Source: Mycobacterium sp. (lineage in GTDB: Bacteria; Actinomycetota; Actinomycetes; Mycobacteriales; Mycobacteriaceae). From it: DNA of 5,680 bases. Each line of letters begins with the position of its first letter. Positions within the stretch are counted from its first letter, which is position 1. Below the pieces are notes generated by a model that saw only the letters and a program-made list of their open reading frames with translations, was not told the origin of the DNA and searched no databases. Made by a program: the position numbers and the translations under genes. Below are positions 1 to 5,478 of the stretch, piece by piece. The stretch lies in assembly GCA_018882545.1 (NCBI GenBank), contig VERS01000174.1:1-5680 (forward strand). The letters run 5' to 3'.

Positions 1-914
1 GTGAGGGCCCGTGCACGGTCCGGGCATTCGCCAACGTCTGCCGCCATCGCGGCCACGAACTGCTCACCTGTGGCGCCTCCACCAAAGGACGGGGAATTGT
101 CTGCCCTTACCACAGTTGGTCGTACAAGCTCAACGGTGACCTTCGGAAGGCACCCGGTTTCGACTCCGCCGCTGGGTTCGACCCGACTCGGTTTGCTCTC
201 ACCGAGTTGCGGCTGATCGACTGGCACGGTTGGCTTTTCGTGGATCCCAGCGGCCAAGACCGTGATTTCGCCGATCACGTCGCGGGAATCGAGGAGATCG
301 TCGCACCCTATCGGCCCGAGAAATTGGCCGTGGTCGCGCGGCACTCCTACGAACTGGCCACCAACTGGAAGGTGATTGTCGAGAACTATCAGGAGTGCTA
401 CCACTGCCCGTCGATTCATCCTGAGTTGTCCCGCATCTCACCGCCGGACAGCGGCGAGAACATAGAGCTGCCCGGAAAGTGGTTCGGCGGTTGGATGTCG
501 ATGATCGATGAAGCTGAGACGATGTCGCTGAGCGGCCGCAGCGGCGGCGTGGCGATCAAGGGTCTATCGGCACAGGAGATGCGCACCGTGATGTATCTGG
601 TCGGATTTCCGAACCTGTTGGTGAGCCTGCACCCCGACTACGTCATGACGCACCGGATGACACCACTTGCCGTCGACCGGACTCACGTGGAATGCGCTTG
701 GGCGTTCCCACGCGAAGCTCTGGAAAAACCCGGCTTCGACCCGTCCTACGCCGTGGACTTCTGGGATCTGACCAACCGGCAGGACTGGGCCGCCTGCGAA
801 TCGGTTCAGCGCGGATTGAGTTCGCCGCACGCCCGCCCGGGGCCACTTGCGCCCGCAGAGGATGGCGTCTACCAGTTCGTCACCCGGGTTGCCAGGGCTT
901 ACGCGGGTCGCTGA
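1..914 (+). CDS. Rieske [2Fe-2S] non-heme iron oxygenase, alpha subunit (5' truncated by window)
   Basis: This gene is open from the window edge. The reading frame starts with the codon at 3-5 and ends at TGA 912-914, leaving 303 residues. The visible Rieske motif is C13-x-H15 ... C34-x-x-H37 (bases 39-113), which binds the [2Fe-2S] cluster. The catalytic domain shows the NWK..VENYQECYHC segment, with iron-ligand histidines H134 and H139 (codons 402-404 and 417-419). The likely third ligand is D261 in NRQDWAACE. The Glu before Y-H (E131), where naphthalene-dioxygenase types have the bridging Asp, and the ECYHC..HPE pattern resemble glycine-betaine, choline or carnitine oxygenases more than classical aromatic-ring dioxygenases. 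Such proteins hydroxylate or demethylate a substrate with O2 and electrons from a separate reductase, which is not seen here. About 50-80 N-terminal residues are probably missing. The substrate cannot be read from sequence. Hand-counted GC in two 120-base samples is about 57-61%, against about 75% in a glp sample. The TTG at 207 is an internal Leu codon, not a start. Confidence 0.93.
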   Translation, partial: EGPCTVRAFANVCRHRGHELLTCGASTKGRGIVCPYHSWSYKLNGDLRKAPGFDSAAGFDPTRFALTELRLIDWHGWLFVDPSGQDRDFADHVAGIEEIVAPYRPEKLAVVARHSYELATNWKVIVENYQECYHCPSIHPELSRISPPDSGENIELPGKWFGGWMSMIDEAETMSLSGRSGGVAIKGLSAQEMRTVMYLVGFPNLLVSLHPDYVMTHRMTPLAVDRTHVECAWAFPREALEKPGFDPSYAVDFWDLTNRQDWAACESVQRGLSSPHARPGPLAPAEDGVYQFVTRVARAYAGR

Positions 915-987
915 GCGGTCGAGAACGAGGTCTCCGGGGTCTGACGGGAGGCTTTCACAACCCTGGGACACCGCTGTGAACTGCGGG

Positions 988-1037
988 TTCTTCTGTGGAG
1001 CTAAGGGGAATCTTCTTCTGTGGAGCTAAGGGGAATC
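988..1037. repeat. Perfect 25-bp tandem direct repeat overlapping the tRNA-Ala 3' end
   Basis: Copy 1 spans 988-1012 and copy 2 spans 1013-1037. They are identical over 25 bases and directly abut. Copy 2 contains the last 17 bases of the tRNA gene (T-loop end, 3' T-stem strand, acceptor 3' strand and discriminator) plus 8 bases of trailer. Copy 1 is therefore a duplicate tRNA 3' end lying just downstream of the gene. Identity stops exactly at both ends (base 987 differs from 1012, and 1013 from 1038). A duplicated tRNA 3' end is what site-specific integrases leave, but simple slippage could also produce an abutting tandem copy. Confidence 0.95.
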
Positions 1038-1093
1038 GAACCCCTGACCTACTCGATGCGAACGAGTCGCGCTACCAACTGCGCCATAGCCCC
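1021..1093 (-). tRNA. tRNA-Ala (anticodon CGC)
   Basis: The reverse complement folds as a full 73-nt cloverleaf. The acceptor stem is GGGGCTA/TAGCTCC with A73. The D arm is GCGC-AGTTGGTA-GCGC. The anticodon stem is ACTCG/CGAGT with loop TTCGCAT, giving anticodon CGC, which reads the Ala codon GCG. The variable loop is AGGTC, and the T arm is AGGGG/CCCCT with loop TTCGATT. The G3-U70 wobble pair, the main alanine identity determinant, is present. CCA is not encoded: the bases after A73 are CAG, so CCA must be added after transcription. The gene lies 40 bp downstream of the glpR stop on the same strand and is convergent with the Rieske gene. Confidence 0.98.
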
Positions 1094-1097
1094 GCGG

Positions 1098-1113
1098 TGG
1101 TAGCAGGCTACCA
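1098..1113 (-). promoter_or_regulatory. Short palindrome with a possible -10 element just upstream of tRNA-Ala
   Basis: TGGTAGC and GCTACCA form a perfect 7-bp inverted repeat with a 2-base centre, between the glpR stop and the tRNA 5' end. On the minus strand it contains TAGCCT (1109 to 1104), which fits the mycobacterial TANNNT -10 pattern. This ends 10 bases before tRNA position 1. No clear -35 is seen. It could be a tRNA promoter, a weak hairpin after glpR, or neither. There is no T-tract, so it is not a typical intrinsic terminator. Confidence 0.3.
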
Positions 1114-1133
1114 GCCCGGCCGAGGGAGAGTTC

Positions 1134-2429
1134 CTACAGTCCCGACACCCTCGGCAGGTCCCGAGGCCCGGCCTGCGGCCGCCCGTAGTGGCGACGGCTG
1201 TAGGGCACCTCGTCGAGATGTTCGAAAACCGGGTCCTCGTCGTCGATGTCCAGCACCACCGCTCCGGGGCGCTGGAGCCGGGTAGGGAACTCGGTGAAGT
1301 CGACCTCCGCCCGGCGCCGCGCCGGTGACGCCTCGGCGGGGGTACCGACCCTGGTCGTCCGCTGCTGCCGACGCTGTCGCACCCGGGCCTCGATGCGGGT
1401 CTGACGGCGAAGGTAGGCCAGATACAGCAAGGTCACGGCCGCCGTCGCGCCGCAGGACCACCACAGCGCGGGCGTGACGGTGAAGGACAGCACCGCCGTC
1501 GCGACCATCACCGCGGCCATCGCCATCAGCACCCGCATCCGGAATCGGTACTTGCGGGCACTGACCGCGGCCGCGGTGGAGGTGGACAGCCGGCGCTGCC
1601 GGCTCGCGGAGGGCCGGGCGGCGATCGGCACGACCGGTTCGTCCTCGGCGTCCAAGTCGGGGGTGTCCTCGATGTATTCGTACGCCGCGCCGGTTGCCCG
1701 GATTTGCTGATCGTCTTCGTCACCGAATTCAGCGACCTGACCGAACTGATCGGCCTGATCGACCTCATCGAAATCATCGAAATCATCGGCAGGGGCGACA
1801 GGGCCCACAGGGGTGTCGGCGACCATGTCGTCGTCGAATCCGTCGCCGTCAGGGACGGTCGCTTCGACGATCCCGGCGGCGTTCTTGGTCGGCAACGGAT
1901 CCTCGCCGGGGGCATCGAACAGGCCTTCCTGCACACCCACCCCGACGGGCAGTGCACCGGAATTCTCTTCCACCACATCGACGTCGAGGTAGTCGGTCGC
2001 CACGAACGAACGCTCCCGCACCGCGGCCACCACCATCACCGACCGGGATCGGGCCCCCATCCGCGCCAGGCGGACCGTCTCGTCGTACTCCCGGATCACC
2101 TCGCGTTGACTGGCGTCGCCTGGACCGGCGTAGTCCTCCGGGTAGTCCTTCGGGTGGGCACGGACTTCCTCCCAGTCCTCCGGATAGTCCTCTGCCGCCG
2201 AGTCGAACCCGTCGACGGGTCGCCAGTCCGGATCGTGCCGATGGCCGGCGGCCGGGCCGCTGCGCCGGATCAGTCGAGACTTCGCACCATCGTTGACGAC
2301 GCGGGTGGCCAATGCGATGTCACTGGTCCGCCGGACGGTGTCTCGCTTGTTGATGAGCATGGGCACCAGAACGAAGAGCCAGAGCACCACGAGTGAAATC
2401 CAAAGTAAGGACTGGGGGATGCTTGGCAT
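1134..2429 (-). CDS. glpR: SepX/GlpR-family divisome membrane protein (Rv0996-like)
   Basis: The product is 431 residues from the ATG at 2427-2429, chosen because AAAGGAG lies 8 bases upstream and the protein then opens directly with a membrane segment. The frame stays open upstream to 2498, but that extension runs into the promoter. TM1 is about residues 6-26, followed by a basic stretch (NKRDTVRR). A long linker of about 270 residues follows, with YPEDWEE/YPEDYAG motifs and a strongly acidic, low-complexity centre (about 205-240, with DDFDDFDE from D215). TM2 (about 298-316) and TM3 (about 322-340) form a hairpin, followed by an Arg/Gln-rich segment and an acidic tail with DIDDEDP. In Corynebacterium the homologue is the membrane receptor of the gephyrin-like protein Glp. 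In Streptomyces, SepX is needed for septation. The glp gene lies two genes upstream here, which supports this role. The name is unrelated to the glycerol-3-phosphate repressor GlpR. Family assignment rests on synteny, topology and remembered homologue sequence. Confidence 0.85.
   Translation of the reverse strand: MPSIPQSLLWISLVVLWLFVLVPMLINKRDTVRRTSDIALATRVVNDGAKSRLIRRSGPAAGHRHDPDWRPVDGFDSAAEDYPEDWEEVRAHPKDYPEDYAGPGDASQREVIREYDETVRLARMGARSRSVMVVAAVRERSFVATDYLDVDVVEENSGALPVGVGVQEGLFDAPGEDPLPTKNAAGIVEATVPDGDGFDDDMVADTPVGPVAPADDFDDFDEVDQADQFGQVAEFGDEDDQQIRATGAAYEYIEDTPDLDAEDEPVVPIAARPSASRQRRLSTSTAAAVSARKYRFRMRVLMAMAAVMVATAVLSFTVTPALWWSCGATAAVTLLYLAYLRRQTRIEARVRQRRQQRTTRVGTPAEASPARRRAEVDFTEFPTRLQRPGAVVLDIDDEDPVFEHLDEVPYSRRHYGRPQAGPRDLPRVSGL
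1765..1788 (-). repeat. 9-bp microrepeat coding for the DDFDDFDE acidic run in GlpR
   Basis: On the plus strand the unit TCATCGAAA occurs twice, followed by TCATCG. It reads in frame with glpR as Asp-Asp-Phe units (D215 onward). The period is a multiple of three, so copy-number change by slippage would keep the frame and alter only the length of the acidic linker. Confidence 0.6.
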
Positions 2430-2437
2430 GGGGCCTG

Positions 2438-2444
2438 CTCCTTT
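2438..2444 (-). promoter_or_regulatory. Ribosome binding site of glpR
   Basis: AAAGGAG on the minus strand sits 8 bases before the ATG at 2429. It decides the start: the longer frame opening at 2498 would place this site inside the coding region and begin within the -10 box. Confidence 0.85.
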
Positions 2445-2496
2445 CCCGACCAGGCTAGGTCCGTGACGTCCGCGACCGATGGCGGCGCGCCGACCC

Positions 2497-2514
2497 AATT
2501 ACACACGTGTAATT
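2497..2514. promoter_or_regulatory. Perfect 8-2-8 palindrome overlapping the glpR promoter (candidate operator)
   Basis: AATTACAC-AC-GTGTAATT is a perfect 8-bp inverted repeat with a 2-base centre. It stands out as AT-rich in very GC-rich surroundings. It covers the whole predicted -10 hexamer and 11 bases of the spacer, a position where a dimeric repressor would block RNA polymerase. I do not recognise the regulator. Confidence 0.55.
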
Positions 2515-2526
2515 CCCGGATAACAA
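2498..2526 (-). promoter_or_regulatory. Predicted sigma-A-type promoter for glpR
   Basis: On the minus strand, TTGTTA (2526-2521) is followed after exactly 17 bases by TGTAAT (2503-2498). This compares with the consensus TTGACA-17-TATAAT, with 4/6 and 5/6 matches. Transcription would start near 2490, giving a leader of about 60 bases before the ATG at 2429. The promoter lies in the 142-bp gap after rimJ and could express glpR (and perhaps the tRNA) independently of galU-glp-rimJ. Prediction is by motif only. Confidence 0.6.
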
Positions 2527-2571
2527 GCACCAACAGCCCCAAAAGTCACATTTGCAACAGTTGGGTCGCTG

Positions 2572-3219
2572 TCAGGCCCACCGCGCCAAGCCGCGCCGGA
2601 CCAGCGCGGCCGCGACCGAACCGTCCATCTCCTCCACGGTCATCGCCACCAGCAGGTGATCCCGCCAGGCGCCGTCGACGTTGAGGTAACGCTTCAGCAG
2701 ACCCTCCTCTCGGAAGCCCACCTTGGCCAGCACCCGGCGGCTGGCGGCATTCTCCGGGCGCACAGTTGCCTCCACGCGATGCAGCCCGACCGGTCCGAAA
2801 CAGTGGTCCAGACCCAGCGCCAGTGCCGCCGTGGCCACCCCCGCGCCGGTCACCTCACCGGACACCCAGTAGCCGATCCACGCCGATCGCAACGCGCCGT
2901 GGGCTACGTTGCCGACCGTCAACTGACCGCGGAATCGGCCGTCCAGTTCGATGACATAGGGCAGCATCCGGCCCTTGCGGGCCTCCGACCGCATTCCCGA
3001 GTACATCGCCGGCCACGCCGAAACACTATGGCGCTGAGACCAATCCACCTCGGCCGATGGCTCCCAGGGTTCCAGGTTGTCCCGCTCGGCAAGCCGGATC
3101 CGGCTCCAGTTCCCGCCGTCGCGCATCCGAGCGGGCCGCAATCGGACCACACCGCCGCGCACCCGCAGCGGCCCCGCTCCCGTCGGCCACCCCGGATGTG
3201 CGGCACCACGCCAATTCAC
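2572..3219 (-). CDS. rimJ: RimJ/RimL-type GNAT family N-acetyltransferase
   Basis: The product is 215 residues from a GTG start, 9 bases after the glp stop. No good ribosome site is visible, so it is probably translated by coupling with glp. No other start precedes the conserved GPLRV..RLRP opening, which favours 3219. The GNAT fold is shown by the beta4/motif A region WIGYWVSGEVTGAGVATAAL (about 114-133), which is the acetyl-CoA pyrophosphate loop. It is followed by LHRVEATVRPENAASRRVLAKVGF (about 146-169), with the N..S..VL.K.GF signature of the RimJ/RimL group, and EEGLLKRY. The family transfers acetyl from acetyl-CoA to protein N-terminal amines (ribosomal S5 and L12 in E. coli) or to other amines. 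The true substrate here is unknown. Its constant place between glp and glpR in mycobacteria makes a link to those proteins possible, but this is only inference. The sequence closely resembles M. tuberculosis Rv0995 as I remember it. Confidence 0.9.
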   Translation of the reverse strand: MNWRGAAHPGWPTGAGPLRVRGGVVRLRPARMRDGGNWSRIRLAERDNLEPWEPSAEVDWSQRHSVSAWPAMYSGMRSEARKGRMLPYVIELDGRFRGQLTVGNVAHGALRSAWIGYWVSGEVTGAGVATAALALGLDHCFGPVGLHRVEATVRPENAASRRVLAKVGFREEGLLKRYLNVDGAWRDHLLVAMTVEEMDGSVAAALVRRGLARWA

Positions 3220-3228
3220 AGCCGGCCG

Positions 3229-4464
3229 TCAGCCGCGCTGAGCCAGGAAGGCCACTTCGACGAACTCCCCGGCCGCGACCTCGGCGACCTCTCGGGGCAC
3301 CACCACCAGACAATTCGCCTCGGCCAGGGAGGCCAGCAGATGCGAGGATCCACCCGCGGCCTCGCCGATGGCCTCGACGAGGTAGTCGCCGGTGTCCTCG
3401 TCGCGCAGCAACTGGCCGCGCAGAAACCCGGTGCGGCCGGCCACCGAGGTGATCGGGGCCAGCGCCCGGGCCCGGACGACCCGCCGCATGGGCTGACGCT
3501 TCCCCAGCGACAGCCGGATCAGCGGGCGCACCATGACCTCGAAGACCACCAGCGCGCTGACCGGGTTGGCCGGGAGCAGGAAGGTCGGCACTCCCTCGGA
3601 ACCCAACTGGCCGAAGCCCTGCACCGAACCGGGATGCATGGCGATCCGGCTGACCTCCATACTGCCCAGCTGCGACAGCACGGCGCGCAGGTTCTCCGCG
3701 GCGGCGCCGCCCACCCCGCCGGCGATGACCACCACCTCGCTGCGATTGAGCTGGCTTTCGACCACCTCGCGCAGGGCCTTGGGATCGGTACTGACGATGC
3801 CGACGCGGGTCGCATCCGCCCCGGCGTCGCGGGCGGCCGCGGCCAGGGCGTAGGAGTTGACGTCGTACACCTGGGCGGGGCCGGGTTTGCGGGAGATGTC
3901 GACGAGTTCGGCGCCCACACTGATTACCGCCACCCGCGGCTTGGGATGGACCAGGACCCGATCGCGGCCCACCGCGGCCAGCAGCCCGACTTGGGCGGGG
4001 CCGATGATCGCCCCGGCCCGCACCGCGACGTCGCCGGGTTGGACGTCATCGCCGATATGCCGCACGTACGCGCCGGCCCGTACCGCGCGCAGGGCGCGCA
4101 CCCGGGTCGCCCCGCCGTCGGTCCAGCGCAGCGGCACGACCGCGTCGGCCATGGTGGGCATCGGCGCACCGGTCTGGATCCGGACGGCCTGATTGGGCTG
4201 CAGTCGGGTGGGTGTGCGGTCACCGGCCTCGATCACACCCACCACCGGAAGCACCACCTCCGCGCCGTCTCCGGCGGTGCTGATGTCCGCGCTGCGCACC
4301 GCATAGCCGTCGATGGCCGCCTGGTCGAAGCCCGGCATGGGCTGCTCGGTCGCGACTTCCTCGGCGCACATCAAGCCCTGCGCTTCGGCGATGGGCACCC
4401 GCACGGGCCTGGGGGCGACCGCGGCGGCTGTCACCCTGCTCTGCTGTTCCTGGACCGAACGCAC
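3229..4464 (-). CDS. glp: MoeA/gephyrin-like molybdotransferase-family protein Glp
   Basis: The product is 411 residues from GTG at 4464, with GAAAGGG 7 bases upstream. It has the MoeA domain order. The N-terminal domains contain GFDQAAIDGYAVRSAD (45-60, with D52 of the DGYA motif kept) and HIGDDVQPGD (136-145). The MoCF_biosynth domain covers about 176-318. A C-terminal domain IV spans about 325-411. MoeA inserts molybdate into the pyranopterin cofactor. Several canonical motifs are changed here: GDEL reads GAEL (184-187), SGGVSxGxxD reads AGGVGGAAAE (248-257), KPGKP reads HPGSV (277-281) and PGNPVS reads PANPVS (298-303). In Corynebacterium this clade (Glp) binds FtsZ and the membrane protein GlpR and acts in cell division. 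The nearby glpR supports that role. The gene is usually annotated moeA1 in mycobacteria. Residual Moco activity cannot be excluded. It lies 40 bp after galU and 9 bp before rimJ. Confidence 0.9.
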   Translation of the reverse strand: MRSVQEQQSRVTAAAVAPRPVRVPIAEAQGLMCAEEVATEQPMPGFDQAAIDGYAVRSADISTAGDGAEVVLPVVGVIEAGDRTPTRLQPNQAVRIQTGAPMPTMADAVVPLRWTDGGATRVRALRAVRAGAYVRHIGDDVQPGDVAVRAGAIIGPAQVGLLAAVGRDRVLVHPKPRVAVISVGAELVDISRKPGPAQVYDVNSYALAAAARDAGADATRVGIVSTDPKALREVVESQLNRSEVVVIAGGVGGAAAENLRAVLSQLGSMEVSRIAMHPGSVQGFGQLGSEGVPTFLLPANPVSALVVFEVMVRPLIRLSLGKRQPMRRVVRARALAPITSVAGRTGFLRGQLLRDEDTGDYLVEAIGEAAGGSSHLLASLAEANCLVVVPREVAEVAAGEFVEVAFLAQRG

Positions 4465-4471
4465 CGTGATG

Positions 4472-4478
4472 CCCTTTC
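4472..4478 (-). promoter_or_regulatory. Ribosome binding site of glp
   Basis: GAAAGGG on the minus strand, 7 bases before the GTG at 4464, supports this GTG start (protein opening MRSVQEQQ). Confidence 0.6.
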
Positions 4479-4504
4479 TGACGGGGGCGCCGTTCTGGCG
4501 GGCC

Positions 4505-5416
4505 CTACCGGTCGGTCAGACCCAGCCGTTCCACCAGCCACTGCCGCAACTCGGGGCCGTAGTCGTCGCGGTCCAAGGCAAAGTCAACCGCAGCCTTCAG
4601 GTACCCGCCGGGATTTCCCAGGTCGTGTCGGGAGCCGCGGTGCACGACGACGTGCACGGGGTGGCCTTCAGCGATCAGCAACGCTACGGCGTCGGTCAAT
4701 TGGATCTCCCCGCCGGCGCCGCGCTGAACCCGCCGCAACGCGTCGAAGATGGCGCGATCCAGCAGGTAACGGCCCGCCGCGGCGTACCGTGACGGCGCCT
4801 GGTCGGGGGGCGGCTTTTCCACCATGCCTTTGACCCGGAGGATGTCGGGTCGGGCGGCATCCCGAGCCGGTTCGACGTCGAAGACTCCGTAGGCGCTGAC
4901 CTGATCGGGCTCCACCTCGATGGCACACAGCACGGTGCCGCCGCGTTTGGCCCGGACCCTGGCCATGGTGACCAGCACTCCCGAGGGCACCACCAGATCG
5001 TCGGGCAGCAGCACCGCAACCGCATCCTCATCAGGAGAGAGCAGGGGTTCGACGCAGCCCACCGCGTGCCCGAGTCCCAGCGGTTCGGCCTGAACCACCG
5101 ACTCCACCTTGATCAGCGCCGGCGCCTTGCGCACCTTGGCCAGCATCGCCTTCTTGCCGCGGGCTTCCAGGGTGCCCTCCAGCACGAGGTCCTCGACGAA
5201 GTGCGCGACGACGCCGTCCTTGCCGGCGGAGGTGACGATCACCAAACGCTCGGCTCCAGCCTCGGCGGCCTCCTCGGCCACCAGTTCGATGCCCGGGGTA
5301 TCGACGACCGGCAGCAACTCCTTGGGCACGGTCTTGGTGGCCGGCAGGAACCGGGTGCCCAGACCCGCGGCCGGCACCACGGCCGTGCGCGGTATCGACG
5401 CCCGCTTCGTGAGCAT
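4505..5416 (-). CDS. galU: UTP-glucose-1-phosphate uridylyltransferase GalU
   Basis: The product is 303 residues from the ATG at 5414-5416. This matches the usual length of about 300 for bacterial GalU and leaves only four residues before the conserved region. The open frame upstream to 5632 runs through the divergent gene and is not used. The nucleotidyltransferase signature VVPAAGLGTRFLPATKTVPKE occupies about 13-33 (GxGTR loop binding UTP, K32 of the PKE motif). Further conserved segments are AEPLGLGHAVGC, LLPDDLV, SAYGVFDV, MVEKP, AAGRYLLD, GGEIQLTDA and GSRHDLGNPGGYLKA. It makes UDP-glucose from UTP and glucose-1-phosphate in the cytoplasm. UDP-glucose feeds trehalose, glucan and methylglucose polysaccharide synthesis and, through GalE, arabinogalactan galactan. 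It is the first gene of the leftward unit galU-glp-rimJ-(glpR) and is divergent from the cyclo-ligase. The sequence is very close to remembered M. tuberculosis GalU (Rv0993). Confidence 0.97.
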   Translation of the reverse strand: MLTKRASIPRTAVVPAAGLGTRFLPATKTVPKELLPVVDTPGIELVAEEAAEAGAERLVIVTSAGKDGVVAHFVEDLVLEGTLEARGKKAMLAKVRKAPALIKVESVVQAEPLGLGHAVGCVEPLLSPDEDAVAVLLPDDLVVPSGVLVTMARVRAKRGGTVLCAIEVEPDQVSAYGVFDVEPARDAARPDILRVKGMVEKPPPDQAPSRYAAAGRYLLDRAIFDALRRVQRGAGGEIQLTDAVALLIAEGHPVHVVVHRGSRHDLGNPGGYLKAAVDFALDRDDYGPELRQWLVERLGLTDR

Positions 5417-5478
5417 GGATAACACCCTATCCCGCCGGGTCGGTGGCGCAGAAGGGATGTCGCTGCGAGGGTGTAGGG
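5417..5478. promoter_or_regulatory. Divergent promoter region between galU and the cyclo-ligase gene
   Basis: These 62 bases must hold promoters for both directions. For galU, the minus strand has TAGGGT (5429-5424), a TANNNT -10 ending 7 bases before the ATG. This would make the galU mRNA leaderless or nearly so. The AGGG inside the same element could instead serve as a ribosome site 8 bases from the ATG. A small dyad GGATA-6-TATCC (5417-5432) overlaps it. For the rightward gene, GAGGG at 5467-5471 is a ribosome site 7 bases before its ATG, but no convincing -10 is seen. Confidence 0.5.

Noticed and set aside
564..971. 135-codon minus-strand frame opposite the Rieske gene
   Set aside because: It overlaps a gene with intact metal-binding motifs, and its translation shows no recognisable domain.
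915..987. Possible terminator after the Rieske gene (CACA...TGTG and CCCTGGG short dyads)
   Set aside because: The stems are short and imperfect with no T-tract. No supported terminator is visible in this stretch.
1704..2396. 230-codon open frame on the plus strand, with repeated Ile/Asp and His runs
   Set aside because: It is antisense to glpR. Its apparent repeats are the mirror of the acidic glpR linker.
2518..2525. GGATAACA shared by the glpR and galU upstream regions (2518-2525 and 5417-5424)
   Set aside because: One shared 8-mer between regions of 142 and 62 bases is not far from chance, and its TTATCC core falls short of a full DnaA box.
2545..2560. GTCACATTTGCAACAG upstream of glpR, resembling a loose GTCACA-type direct repeat (MtrA-like)
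   Set aside because: The second half matches poorly and I cannot verify the consensus. The resemblance is too weak to annotate, although a division regulator here would fit the context.
2656..4833. 725-codon open frame on the plus strand
   Set aside because: It lies antisense across rimJ, glp and part of galU, all recognisable genes. The translation is low-complexity, rich in His, Gly, Arg and Pro, with no domain. This is typical stop-free antisense in high-GC DNA.
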